From: Sphaeroforma sirkka
Taxonomy: Eukaryota; Opisthokonta; Ichthyosporea; Ichthyophonida
Direction: 5' to 3'
Length of the DNA: 50,908 bases
NCBI GenBank assembly: GCA_001586965.3
Contig: LUCW03000525.1
Span: 1-50,908, forward strand
This document shows positions 13,701-28,700 of the stretch, one piece after another (positions within the stretch are counted from its first letter, which is position 1; the number at the start of each line of letters is the position of its first letter). The notes below the pieces were generated by a model. It had not been told where the DNA came from. It saw nothing but the letters and a program-made list of their open reading frames with translations, and did no database searches. The position numbers were made by a program, and so were the translations under genes.

Positions 13701-16700
13701 ACTGCAGTCACGGTCGCGGACTAGCGGTAACAGTTGCACTCGGACTGGCAGTTGTGGCGTCGGGCTCGGGCTCACGGACGGCAGCTCATCGTAGAAGAAA
13801 TCAACATCCGTCACCTCTTCGCCCGATACTACTGGCACTACATCTGCTACATTAGGACTCGTGTCGTTGTCATAACCCTGGTAGATTGGCTTGTTGTTCA
13901 CCGACGCCGGTGCCTCTACAGTGTAGTCGCATACCGGCAGGTTCTCGAACACGTACGATCCATTGTCATTCGAAGTAGTCACGGTGAAGTTAATTGCCGT
14001 GTTGTTTGTGCATGTCACCGTGATGCTCACGTCGTTAACACCGGAGATTGGCACATCCTCGAACACATGTCCAGATATCCTGCCGGTGTCTGTGTACTCG
14101 AAGTTCACCTCTCCCTTCGATGGCGCTGTGACCGTAATGGTCACAGTGGTGCTATACTCGATGTCATCATTGTCGGCTGGTCCCAAGTAGATCGGTCCTA
14201 CTGAAGACACCGACTCAGGCGCTGTCACAGAGTATGTGCAGTAGTCGAGTCCGGTGAATTCATAGTCTCCCATAGAATCCGTAGTGTTGGTGATCGTCCT
14301 TGGTGGATCTGAAGTCAGGCACACAATCGTGACATTCTGATCCGCGATTGGTTCCTTTGTCACATAGTCGAGTAGACGTCCGGCAATAGTACCGTGAGGC
14401 AGATACTGGAAAGTAACATCCGTAACATTCACGTTCTCGCTGTTAATGTCTACATTATGTGATTCCAATACGTCATCCTCATCCACGGGACCGACGACGA
14501 TAACGCCGACCAGGTCACTGTTATCGACGGCATCAGGCGCAACTACGGTATAGTCGCAGTCCACAAGATCCTCGAACATGTAGAAACCATCGCTATTGGT
14601 CGTCTTACTCATGACTAGTTCGTTCTCGCAGTGCAACTCAATAGTCACATTGGCAATAGCACTCAGATCAAAGGAATTCAAAGTGTAACCTGAGATGGTT
14701 CCCAGTGGAATGTACTCGAAGTCCGCCTCGCCAGATCTGATGTCCGGTGTGATATCTACAGTGACGTTGGGATCGGTGAACACAGGGTCGCCCAGGTGTT
14801 CAACAGGAACGGTCACGTTGTACTCGCAGTCCATCACATTTCCAATGGAATATGACCCATCAGAGCCGGTCACAGCAGTGTAGCTGATGCTAGCATCAGT
14901 TACACACACAGCAGTTACGGTAACGTTCTCGATACCCTCTTGCGTCACGTGCTGTACAACTGTACCATTGATGAAGGCCGGAATAAACATAGATGTACTA
15001 GGACTGGCGGTCACGGTGGCACTAGGACTGGCGGTGACGGTTGCGCTGGCTGGGGCTAGCGGTGACGGTAGCACTCGGACTAGGCAATGGTGTACAGTCG
15101 CACCGGAAGCTGAGGACTGGCAGTCTGTGAATCGTTCACGTCGAGATGCGCTGAGATCGAAACCTCACACGAGCTGGCGTAGTTCTATCAGTCACCGTTG
15201 CACTGAAGCCTTCATCACACGTTAGGGGGTGGCTGTCACTGTCGCGCATGAATAGGGACCCTAGCCGTTACTGGGGTTGCACTTTGACTCGAGTCACGGT
15301 CGCGCTCGGGCTGGCAACAGTTCGGACTAGCGGTGGCGTTGCACGGGCGTCGGGCTCGGGCTCACGGACGGCAGCTCATCGTAGAAGAAATCAACATCCG
15401 TCACCTCTTCGCCTGATACTACTGGCACTACATCTGCTACATTGAGACTCGTGTCGTTGTCATAACCCTGGTAGATTGGCTTGTTGTTCACCAACGCCGG
15501 TGCCTCTACAGTGTAGTCGCATACCGGCAGGTTCTCGAACACGTACGATCCATTGTCATTCGAAGTAGTCACGGTGAAGTTAATTGCCGTGTTGTTTGTG
15601 CATGTCACCGTGATGCTCACGTCGTTAACACCGGAGATTGGCACATCCTCGAACACATGTCCAGATATCCTGCCGGTGTCTGTGTACTCGAAGTTCACCT
15701 CTCCCTTCGATGGCGCTGTGACCGTAATGGTCACAGTGGTGCTATATACTCGATGTCATCATTGTCGGCTGGTCCCAAGTAGATCGGTCCTACTGAAGAC
15801 ACCGACTCAGGCGCTGTCACAGAGTATGTGCAGTAGTCGAGTCCGGTGAATTCATAGTCTCCCATAGAATCCGTAGTGTTGGTGATCGTCCTTGGTGGAT
15901 CTGAGGTCAGGCACACAATCGTGACATTCTGATCCGCGATTGGTTCCTTTGTCACATAGTCGAGTAGACGTCCGGCAATAGTACCGTGAGGCAGATACTG
16001 GAAAGTAACATCCGTAACATTCACGTTCTCGCTGTTAATGTCTACATTATGTGATTCCAATACGTCATCCTCATCCACGGGACCGACGACGATAACGCCG
16101 ACCAGGTCACTGTTATCGACGGCATCAGGCGCAACTACGGTATAGTCGCAGTCCACAAGATCCTCGAACATGTAGAAACCATCGCTATTGGTCGTCTTAC
16201 TCATGACTAGTTCGTTCTCGCAGTGCAACTCAATAGTCACATTGGCAATAGCACTCAGATCAAAGGAATTCAAAGTGTAACCTGAGATGGTTCCCAGTGG
16301 AATGTACTCGAAGTCCGCCTCGCCAGATCTGATGTCCGGTGTGATATCTACAGTGACGTTGGGATCGGTGAACACAGGGTCGCCCAGGTGTTCAACAGGA
16401 ACGGTCACGTTGTACTCGCAGTCCATCACATTTCCAATGGAATATGACCCATCAGAGCCGGTCACAGCAGTGTAGCTGATGCTAGCATCAGTTACACACA
16501 CAGCAGTTACGGTAACGTTCTCGATACCCTCTTGCGTCACGTGCTGTACAACTGTACCATTGATGAAGGCCGGAATAAACATAGATGTACTAGGACTGGC
16601 GGGTCACGGTGGCACTAGGACTGGCGGTGACGGTTGCGCTATGGTGTAGATGGCTGGCTAGACAGTGACGGTAGCACTGGCGGACTAGCCGTTACAGATC

Positions 16701-19700
16701 GCACTCAGGACTGGCAGTCACAGTTGCGCTAGACACGGGCTGGCAGTGTTACAGGTGCACTGAGGGGGTGGCTGTCACTGTCGCGCCAGGACTAGCCGTT
16801 ACTGACTTGCACTCGGACTAGCGGTAACAGTTGCACTTGGCGTCGGGCTCGGGCTCACGGACGGCAGCTCATCGTAGAAGAAATCAACATCCGTCACCTC
16901 TTCGCCTGATACTACTGGCACTACATCTGCTACATTGAGACTCGTGTCGTTGTCATAACCCTGGTAGATTGGCTTGTTGTTCACCGACGCCGGTGCCTCT
17001 ACAGTGTAGTCGCATACCGGCAGGTTCTCGAACACGTACGATCCATTGTCATTCGAAGTAGTCACGGTGAAGTTAATTGCCGTGTTGTTTGTGCATGTCA
17101 CCGTGATGCTCACGTCGTTAACACCGGAGATTGGCACATCCTCGAACACATGTCCAGATATCCTGCCGGTGTCTGTGTACTCGAAGTTCACCTCTCCCTT
17201 CGATGGCGCTGTGACCGTAATGGTCACAGTGGTGCTATACTCGATGTCATCATTGTCGGCTGGTCCCAAGTAGATCGGTCCTACTGAAGACACCGACTCA
17301 GGCGCTGTCACAGAGTATGTGCAGTAGTCGAGTCCGGTGAATTCATAGTCTCCCATAGAATCCGTAGTGTTGGTGATCGTCCTTGGTGGATCTGAGGTCA
17401 GGCACACAATCGTGACATTCTGATCCGCGATTGGTTCCTTTGTCACATAGTCGAGTAGACGTCCGGCAATAGTACCGTGAGGCAGATACTGGAAAGTAAC
17501 ATCCGTAACATTCAAGTTCTCACTGTTAATGTCTACATCATGTGATTCCAATACGTCATCCTCATCCACGGGACCGACGACGATAACGCCGACCAGGTCA
17601 CTGTTATCGACGGCATCAGGCGCAACTACGGTATAGTCGCAGTCCACAAGATCCTCGAACATGTAGAAACCATCGCTATTGGTCGTCTTACTCATGACTA
17701 GTTCGTTCTCGCAGTGCAACTCAATAGTCACATTGGCAATAGCACTCAGATCAAAGGAATTCAAAGTGTAACCTGAGATGGTTCCCAGTGGAATGTACTC
17801 GAAGTCCGCCTCGCCAGATCTGATGTCCGGTGTGATATCTACAGTGACGTTGGGATCGGTGAACACAGGGTCGCCCAGGTGTTCAACAGGAACGGTCACG
17901 TTGTACTCGCAGTCCATCACATTTCCAATGGAATATGACCCATCAGAGCCGGTCACAGCAGTGTAGCTGATGCTAGCATCAGTTACACACACAGCAGTTA
18001 CGGTAACGTTCTCGATACCCTCTTGCGTCACGTGCTGTACAACTGTACCATTGATGAAGGCCGGAATAAACATAGATGTACTAGGACTGGCGGTCACGGT
18101 GGCACTCCGGACTGGCGGTCACCAGTTGCGCTAGGGCTGGCAGTCAACAGTTGCACTGGGACTGGCGTTACAGTCATACTTGGGCTCGTATGGAAAGAGC
18201 ACTGGCTCACTCGAAGGCAATGGTGTGAGTGACGCCGTATGACTGGGAGCGGTGACGAAACCGAAGCTGATGATGACGGAGATGGTGAAGGTTCAACGCA
18301 GGTAACCTGTAGAATCGTTCACGTCGAGATCCACCGAATCTATGACTAGCCCTCTGAGATCGAAACCCACAGTCGCTTCTTCTGGCACATTGACTGGCTA
18401 CGTATTCTCCGTTCTCATCAGTCACCGTACTCGCATTATGAATTCTCCTTCATCACGTTACCGGAAGACAGTAGTGCACTGCAATGGCTCAAGAGTGGTT
18501 AGATCTTAATGATTCCATGACCAGCCGCTTATCATCTCACCCAATGCCGATGCACTGGGGTCACACTTTGACTCTGCAGTCACGGTCGCGCTCGGGCTAG
18601 GCGTCACGGTTGCTGCTCGGACTAGCGGTAACAGTTGCACTTGGCGTCGGGCTCGGGCTCACGGACGGCAGCTCATCGTAGAAGAAATCAACATCCGTCA
18701 CCTCTTCGCCTGATACTACTGGCACTACATCTGCTGCTACATTGAGACTCGTATCGTTGTCATAGCCTTGGTAGATTGGCTTGTTGTTCACCAACGCCGG
18801 TGCCTCTACAGTGTAGTCGCATACCGGCAGGTTCTCGAACACGTACGATCCATTGTCATTCGAAGTAGTCACGGTGAAGTTAATTGCCGTGTTGTTTGTG
18901 CATGTCACCGTGATGCTCACGTCGTTAACACCGGAGATTGGCACATCCTCGAACACATGTCCAGATATCCTGCCGGTGTCTGTGTACTCGAAGTTCACCT
19001 CTCCCTTCGATGGCGCTGTGACCGTAATGGTCACAGTGGTGCTATACTCGATGTCATCATTGTCGGCTGGTCCCAAGTAGATCGGTCCTACTGAAGACAC
19101 CGACTCAGGCGCTGTCACAGAGTATGTGCAGTAGTCGAGTCCGGTGAATTCATAGTCTCCCATAGAATCCGTAGTGTTGGTGATCGTCCTTGGTGGATCT
19201 GAAGTCAGGCACACAATCGTGACATTCTGATCCGCGATTGGTTCCTTTGTCACATAGTCGAGTAGACGTCCGGCAATAGTACCGTGAGGCAGATACTGGA
19301 AAGTAACATCCGTAACATTCACGTTCTCGCTGTTAATGTTCACATTATGTGATTCCAATACGTCATCCTCATCCACGGGACCGACGACGATAACGCCGAC
19401 CAGGTCACTGTTATCGACGGCATCAGGCGCAACTACGGTATAGTCGCAGTCCACAAGATCCTCGAACATGTAGAAACCATCGCTATTGGTCGTCTTACTC
19501 ATGACTGACTAGTTCGTTCTCGCAGTGCAACTCAATAGTCACATTGGCAATAGCACTCAGATCAAAGGAATTCAAAGTGTAACCTGAGATGGTTCCCAGT
19601 GGAATGTACTCGAAGTCCGCCTCGCCAGATCTGATGTCCGGTGTGATATCTACAGTGACGTTGGGATCGGTGAACACAGGGTCACCCAGGTGTTCAACAG

Positions 19701-22700
19701 GAACGGTCACGTTGTACTCGCAGTCCACCACATTTCCAATGGAATATGACCCATCAGAGCCGGTCACAGCAGTGTAGCTGATGCTAGCATCAGTTACACA
19801 CACAGCAGTTACGGTAACGTTCTCGATACCCTCTTGCGTCACGTGCTGTACAACTGTACCATTGATGAAGGCCGGAATAAACATAGATGTACTAGGACTG
19901 GCGGTCACGGTGGCACTAGGACTGGCGGTGACGGTTGCGCTAGGGCTAGCAGTGACGGTAGCACTCGGACTAGCCGTTACAGTCGCACTAGGACTGGCAG
20001 TCACAGTTGCGCTAGGGCTGGCAGTTACAGTTGCACTGGGGGTGGCTGTCACTGTCGCGCTAGGACTAGCCGTTACTGTTGCACTCGGACTAGCGGTAAC
20101 AGTTGCACTTGGCGTCGGGCTCGGGCTCACGGACGGCAGCTCATCGTAGAAGAAATCAACATCCGTCACCTCTTCGCCTGATACTACTGGCACTACATCT
20201 GCTACATTAGGACTCGTGTCGTTGTCATAACCCTGGTAGATTGGCTTGTTGTTCACCGACGCCGGTGCCTCTACAGTGTAGTCGCATACCGGCAGGTTCT
20301 CGAACACGTACGATCCATTGTCATTCGAAGTAGTCACGGTGAAGTTAATTGCCGTGTTGTTTGTGCATGTCACCGTGATGCTCACGTCGTTAACACCGGA
20401 GATTGGCACATCCTCGAACACATGTCCAGATATCCTGCCGGTGTCTGTGTACTCGAAGTTCACCTCTCCCTTCGATGGCGCTGTGACCGTAATGGTCACA
20501 GTGGTGCTATACTCGATGTCATCATTGTCGGCTGGTCCCAAGTAGATCGGTCCTACTGAAGACACCGACTCAGGAGCTGTCACAGAGTATGTGCAGTAGT
20601 CGAGTCCGGTGAATTCATAGTCTCCCATAGAATCCGTAGTGTTGGTGATCGTCCTTGGTGGATCTGAAGTCAGGCACACAATCGTGACATTCTGATCCGC
20701 GATTGGTTCCTTTGTCACATAGTCGAGTAGACGTCCGGCAATAGTACCGTGAGGCAGATACTGGAAAGTAACATCCGTAACATTCACGTTCTCGCTGTTA
20801 ATGTCTGCATTATGTGATTCCAATACGTCATCCTCATCCACAGGACCGACGACGATAACGCCGACCAGGTCACTGTTATCGACGGCATCAGGCGCAACTA
20901 CGGTATAGTCGCAGTCCACAAGATCCTCGAACATGTGAAACCATCGCTATTGGTCGTCTGACTAGTTCGTTCTCGCAGTGCAACTCAATAGTCACATTGG
21001 CAATAGCACTCAGATCAAAGGAATTCAAAGTGTAACCTGAGATGGTTCCAGTGGAATGTACTCCTCTTCGAAGTCCGCCTCGCCAGATCTGATGTCCGGT
21101 GTGATATCTACAGTGACGTTGGGATCCCGGTGAACACAGGGTCACCCAGGTGTTCAACAGGAACGGTCACGTTGTACTCGCAGTCCACCACATTTCCAAT
21201 GGAATATGACCCATCAGAGCCGGTCACGCAGTGTAGCTGATGCTAGCATCAGTTACACACACATAGCAGTTGCGGTAACGTTCTCGATACCCTCTTGCGT
21301 CACGTGCTGTACAACTGTACCATTGATGAAGGCCGGAATAAACATAGATGTACTACGGACTGGCGGTCACGGTGGCAACTCAGGACTGGCGGTGACGGTT
21401 GCGCTACCGGGCTAGCCAGTGACGGTAGCACTCGGACTAGCCGTTACAGTCGCACTGGGACTGGCAGTCACAGTTGCGCTAGGGGCTGGCAGTTACAGTT
21501 GCACTGGGGTGGCTGTCACTGTCGCGCTAGGACTAGCCGTTACTGTTGCACTCGGACTAGCGGTAACAGTTGCACTTGGCGTCGGGCTCGGGCTCACGGA
21601 CGGCAGCTCATCGTAGAAGAAATCAACATCCGTCACCTCTTCGCCCGATACTACTGGCACTACATCTGCTACATTAGGACTCGTGTCGTTGTCATAACCC
21701 TGGTAGATTGGCTTGTTGTTCACCGACGCCGGTGCCTCTACAGTGTAGTCGCATACCGGCAGGTTCTCGAACACGTACGATCCATTGTCATTCGAAGTAG
21801 TCACGGTGAAGTTAATTGCCGTGTTGTTTGTGCATGTCACCGTGATGCTCACGTCGTTAACACCGGAGATTGGCACATCCTCGAACACATGTCCAGATAT
21901 CCTGCCGGTGTCTGTGTACTCGAAGTTCACCTCTCCCTTCGATGGCGCTGTGATCGTAATGGTCACAGTGGTGCTATACTCGATGTCATCATTGTCGGCT
22001 GGTCCCAAGTAGATCGGTCCTACTGAAGACACCGACTCAGGCGCTGTCACAGAGTATGTGCAGTAGTCGAGTCCGGTGAATTCATAGTCTCCCATAGAAT
22101 CCGTAGTGTTGGTGATCGTCCTTGGTGGATCTGAAGTCAGGCACACAATCGTGACATTCTGATCCGCGATTGGTTCCTTTGTCACATAGTCGAGTAGACG
22201 TCCGGCAATAGTACCGTGAGGCAGATACTGGAAAGTAACATCCGTAACATTCACGTTCTCGCTGTTAATGTCTACATTATGTGATTCCAATACGTCATCC
22301 TCATCCACGGGACCGACGACGATAACGCCGACCAGGTCACTGTTATCGACGGCATCAGGCGCAACTACGGTATAGTCGCAGTCCACAAGATCCTCGAACA
22401 TGTAGAAACCATCGCTATTGGTCGTCTTACTCATGACTAGTTCGTTCTCGCAGTGCAACTCAATAGTCACATTGGCAATAGCACTCAGATCAAAGGAATT
22501 CAAAGTGTAACCTGAGATGGTTCCCAGTGGAATGTACTCGAAGTCCGCCTCGCCAGATCTGATGTCCGGTGTGATATCTACAGTGACGTTGGGATCGGTG
22601 AACACAGGGTCACCCAGGTGTTCAACAGGAACGGTCACGTTGTACTCGCAGTCCACCACATTTCCAATGGAATATGACCCATCAGAGCCGGTCACAGCAG

Positions 22701-25700
22701 TGTAGCTGATGCTAGCATCAGTTACACACACAGCAGTTACGGTAACGTTCTCGATACCCTCTTGCGTCACGTGCTGTACAACTGTACCATTGATGAAGGC
22801 CGGAATAAACATAGATGTACTAGGACTGGCGGTCACGGTGGCACTAGGACTGGCGGTGACGGTTGCGCTAGGGCTGGCAGTAACAGTTGCACTGGGGTTG
22901 GCGTCATACTTGGGCTCGTAGAAAGCAGCAGCAGGCTCACTCGAAGGCAATGGTGTGAGTGACGCCGTATGGCTGGGAGATGACGAAACCGAAGCTGATG
23001 ATGACGGAGATGGTGAAGGTTCAACGCAGGTAACCTGTGAATCGTTCACGTCGAGATCCACCGAATCGCCTCCCTCTGAGATCGAAACCTCACACGAGTC
23101 TTCTTCTGGCACATTATAAAATACGTATTCTCCGTTCTCATCAGTCACCGTACTCGCACTGAAGCCTTCATCACACGTTAGGAAGACAGTAGTGTTGCTT
23201 AGCGGCTCAAGAGTGGTTAGATCCTTAATGATTCCATGAATACAATCACCCAATGCCGATGCACTGGGGTCACACTTTGACTCGCAGTCACGGTCGCGCT
23301 CGGGCTGGCAGTCACAGTTGCACTCGGACTAGCGGTAACAGTTGCACTTGGCGTCGGGCTCGGGCTCACCGACGGCAGTTCATCGTAGAAGAAATCAACA
23401 TCCGTCACCTCTTCGCCTGATACTACTGGCACTACATCTGCTACATTGAGACTCGTATCGTTGTCATAGCCTTGGTAGATTGGCTTGTTGTTCACCAACG
23501 CCGGTGCCTCTACAGTGTAGTCGCATACCGGCAGGTTCTCGAACACGTACGATCCATTGTCATTCGAAGTAGTCACGGTGAAGTTAATTGCCGTGTTGTT
23601 TGTGCATGTCACCGTGATGCTCACGTCGTTAACACCGGAGATTGGCACATCCTCGAACACATGTCCAGATATCCTGCCGGTGTCTGTGTACTCGAAGTTC
23701 ACCTCTCCCTTCGATGGCGCTGTGATCGTAATGGTCACAGTGGTGCTATACTCGATGTCATCATTGTCGGCTGGTCCCAAGTAGATCGGTCCTACTGAAG
23801 ACACCGACTCAGGCGCTGTCACAGAGTATGTGCAGTAGTCGAGTCCGGTGAATTCATAGTCTCCCATAGAATCCGTAGTGTTGGTGATCGTCCTTGGTGG
23901 ATCTGAGGTCAGGCACACAATCGTGACATTCTGATCCGCGATTGGTTCCTTTGTCACATAGTCGAGTAGACGTCCGGCAATAGTACCGTGAGGCAGATAC
24001 TGGAAAGTAACATCCGTAACATTCACGTTCTCGCTGTTAATGTCTACATTATGTGATTCCAATACGTCATCCTCATCCACGGGACCGACGACGATAACGC
24101 CGACCAGGTCACTGTTATCGACGGCATCAGGCGCAACTACGGTATAGTCGCAGTCCACAAGATCCTCGAACATGTAGAAACCATCGCTATTGGTCGTCTT
24201 ACTCATGACTAGTTCGTTCTCGCAGTGCAACTCAATAGTCACATTGGCAATAGCACTCAGATCAAAGGAATTCAAAGTGTAACCTGAGATGGTTCCCAGT
24301 GGAATGTACTCGAAGTCCGCCTCGCCAGATCTGATGTCCGGTGTGATATCTACAGTGACGTTGGGATCGGTGAACACAGGGTCGCCCAGGTGTTCAACAG
24401 GAACGGTCACGTTGTACTCGCAGTCCATCACATTTCCAATGGAATATGACCCATCAGAGCCGGTCACAGCAGTGTAGCTGATGCTAGCATCAGTTACACA
24501 CACAGCAGTTACGGTAACGTTCTCGATACCCTCTTGCGTCACGTGCTGTACAACTGTACCATTGATGAAGGCCGGAATAAACATAGATGTACTAGGACTG
24601 GCGGTCACGGTGGCACTAGGACTGGCGGTCCCAGTTGCGCTAGGGCTGGCAGTAACAGTTGCACTGGGGGGTTGGCGTCATACTTGGGCTCGTAGAAAGA
24701 GCAGCAGGCTCACTCGAAGGCAATGGTGTGAGTGACGCCGTATGGCTGGGAGATGACGAAACCGAAGCTGATGATGACGGAGATGGTGAAGGTTCAACGC
24801 AGGTAACCTGTGAATCGTTCACGTCGAGATCCACCGAATCGCCTCCCTCTGAGATCGAAACCTCACACGAGTCTTCTTCTGGCACATTATAAAATACGTA
24901 TTCTCCGTTCTCATCAGTCACCGTACTCGCACTGAAGCCTTCATCACACGTTAGGAAGACAGTAGTGTTGCTTAGCGGCTCAAGAGTGGTTAGATCCTTA
25001 ATGATTCCATGAATACAATCACCCAATGCCGATGCACTGGGGGTCACACTTTGACTCGCAGTCACGGTCGCGCTCGGGCTGGCAGTCACAGTTGCACTCG
25101 GACTAGCGGTAACAGTTGCACTTGGCGTCGGGCTCGGGCTCACCGACGGCAGTTCATCGTAGAAGAAATCAACATCCGTCACCTCTTCGCCTGATACTAC
25201 TGGCACTACATCTGCTACATTGAGACTCGTATCGTTGTCATAGCCTTGGTAGATTGGCTTGTTGTTCACCAACGCCGGTGCCTCTACAGTGTAGTCGCAT
25301 ACCGGCAGGTTCTCGAACACGTACGATCCATTGTCATTCGAAGTAGTCACGGTGAAGTTAATTGCCGTGTTGTTTGTGCATGTCACCGTGATGCTCACGT
25401 CGTTAACACCGGAGATTGGCACATCCTCGAACACATGTCCAGATATCCTGCCGGTGTCTGTGTACTCGAAGTTCACCTCTCCCTTCGATGGCGCTGTGAC
25501 CGTAATGGTCACAGTGGTGCTATACTCGATGTCATCATTGTCGGCTGGTCCCAAGTAGATCGGTCCTACTGAAGACACCGACTCAGGCGCTGTCACAGAG
25601 TATGTGCAGTAGTCGAGTCCGGTGAATTCATAGTCTCCCATAGAATCCGTAGTGTTGGTGATCGTCCTTGGTGGATCTGAGGTCAGGCACACAATCGTGA

Positions 25701-28700
25701 CATTCTGATCCGCGATTGGTTCCTTTGTCACATAGTCGAGTAGACGTCCGGCAATAGTACCGTGAGGCAGATACTGGAAAGTAACATCCGTAACATTCAC
25801 GTTCTCGCTGTTAATGTCTACATTATGTGATTCCAATACGTCATCCTCATCCACGGGACCGACGACGATAACGCCGACCAGGTCACTGTTATCGACGGCA
25901 TCAGGCGCAACTACGGTATAGTCGCAGTCCACAAGATCCTCGAACATGTAGAAACCATCGCTATTGGTCGTCTTACTCATGACTAGTTCGTTCTCGCAGT
26001 GCAACTCAATAGTCACATTGGCAATAGCACTCAGATCAAAGGAATTCAAAGTGTAACCTGAGATGGTTCCCAGTAAAATGTACTCGAAGTCCGCCTCGCC
26101 AGATCTGATGTCCGGTGTGATATCTACAGTGACGTTGGGATCGGTGAACACAGGGTCGCCCAGGTGTTCAACAGGAACGGTCACGTTGTACTCGCAGTCC
26201 ATCACATTTCCAATGGAATATGACCCATCAGAGCCGGTCACAGCAGTGTAGCTGATGCTAGCATCAGTTACACACACAGCAGTTACGGTAACGTTCTCGA
26301 TACCCTCTTGCGTCACGTGCTGTACAACTGTACCATTGATGAAGGCCGGAATAAACATAGATGTACTAGGACTGGCGGTCACGGTGGCACTAGGACTGGC
26401 GGTCCCAGTTGCGCTAGGGCTGGCAGTAACAGTTGCACTGGGGGTTGGCGTCATACTTGGGCTCGTAGAAAGAGCAGCAGGCTCACTCGAAGGCAATGGT
26501 GTGAGTGACGCCGTATGGCTGGGAGATGACGAAACCGAAGCTGATGATGACGGAGATGGTGAAGGTTCAACGCAGGTAACCTGTGAATCGTTCACGTCGA
26601 GATCCACCGAATCGCCTCCCTCTGAGATCGAAACCTCACACGAGTCTTCTTCTGGCACATTATAAAATACGTATTCTCCGTTCTCATCAGTCACCGTACT
26701 CGCACTGAAGCCTTCATCACACGTTAGGAAGACAGTAGTGTTGCTTAGCGGCTCAAGAGTGGTTAGATCCTTAATGATTCCATGAATACAATCACCCAAT
26801 GCCGATGCACTGGGGGTCACACTTTGACTCGCAGTCACGGTCGCGCTCGGGCTGGCAGTCACAGTTGCACTCGGACTAGCGGTAACAGTTGCACTTGGCG
26901 TCGGGCTCGGGCTCACCGACGGCAGTTCATCGTAGAAGAAATCAACATCCGTCACCTCTTCGCCTGATACTACTGGCACTACATCTGCTACATTGAGACT
27001 CGTATCGTTGTCATAGCCTTGGTAGATTGGCTTGTTGTTCACCAACGCCGGTGCCTCTACAGTGTAGTCGCATACCGGCAGGTTCTCGAACACGTACGAT
27101 CCATTGTCATTCGAAGTAGTCACGGTGAAGTTAATTGCCGTGTTGTTTGTGCATGTCACCGTGATGCTCACGTCGTTAACACCGGAGATTGGCACATCCT
27201 CGAACACATGTCCAGATATCCTGCCGGTGTCTGTGTACTCGAAGTTCACCTCTCCCTTCGATGGCGCTGTGATCGTAATGGTCACAGTGGTGCTATACTC
27301 GATGTCATCATTGTCGGCTGGTCCCAAGTAGATCGGTCCTACTGAAGACACCGACTCAGGCGCTGTCACAGAGTATGTGCAGTAGTCGAGTCCGGTGAAT
27401 TCATAGTCTCCCATAGAATCCGTAGTGTTGGTGATCGTCCTTGGTGGATCTGAAGTCAGGCACACAATCGTGACATTCTGATCCGCGATTGGTTCCTTTG
27501 TCACATAGTCGAGTAGACGTCCGGCAATAGTACCGTGAGGCAGATACTGGAAAGTAACATCCGTAACATTCACGTTCTCGCTGTTAATGTCTACATTATG
27601 TGATTCCAATACGTCATCCTCATCCACGGGACCGACGACGATAACGCCGACCAGGTCACTGTTATCGACGGCATCAGGCGCAACTACGGTATAGTCGCAG
27701 TCCACAAGATCCTCGAACATGTAGAAACCATCGCTATTGGTCGTCTTACTCATGACTAGTTCGTTCTCGCAGTGCAACTCAATAGTCACATTGGCAATAG
27801 CACTCAGATCAAAGGAATTCAAAGTGTAACCTGAGATGGTTCCCAGTGGAATGTACTCGAAGTCCGCCTCGCCAGATCTGATGTCCGGTGTGATATCTAC
27901 AGTGACGTTGGGATCGGTGAACACAGGGTCGCCCAGGTGTTCAACAGGAACGGTCACGTTGTACTCGCAGTCCATCACATTTCCAATGGAATATGACCCA
28001 TCAGAGCCGGTCACAGCAGTGTAGCTGATGCTAGCATCAGTTACACACACAGCAGTTACGGTAACGTTCTCGATACCCTCTTGCGTCACGTGCTGTACAA
28101 CTGTACCATTGATGAAGGCCGGAATAAACATAGATGTACTAGGACTGGCGGTCACGGTGGCACTAGGACTGGCGGTCCCAGTTGCGCTAGGGCTGGCAGT
28201 AACAGTTGCACTGGGGTTGGCGTCATACTTGGGCTCGTAGAAAGAGCAGCAGGCTCACTCGAAGGCAATGGTGTGAGTGACGCCGTATGGCTGGGAGATG
28301 ACGAAACCGAAGCTGATGATGACGGAGATGGTGAAGGTTCAACGCAGGTAACCTGTGAATCGTTCACGTCGAGATCCACCGAATCGCCTCCCTCTGAGAT
28401 CGAAACCTCACACGAGTCTTCTTCTGGCACATTATAAAATACGTATTCTCCGTTCTCATCAGTCACCGTACTCGCACTGAAGCCTTCATCACACGTTAGG
28501 AAGACAGTAGTGTTGCTTAGCGGCTCAAGAGTGGTTAGATCCTTAATGATTCCATGAATACAATCACCCAATGCCGATGCACTGGGGGTCACACTTTGAC
28601 TCGCAGTCACGGTCGCGCTCGGGCTGGCAGTCACAGTTGCACTCGGACTAGCGGTAACAGTTGCACTTGGCGTCGGGCTCGGGCTCACGGACGGCAGCTC

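Noticed and set aside
11981..13711. Apparent 576-codon minus-strand protein with unique ends
   Set aside because: Only its centre (module M12) is real coding sequence. The ends translate scrambled linker DNA in the wrong frame.
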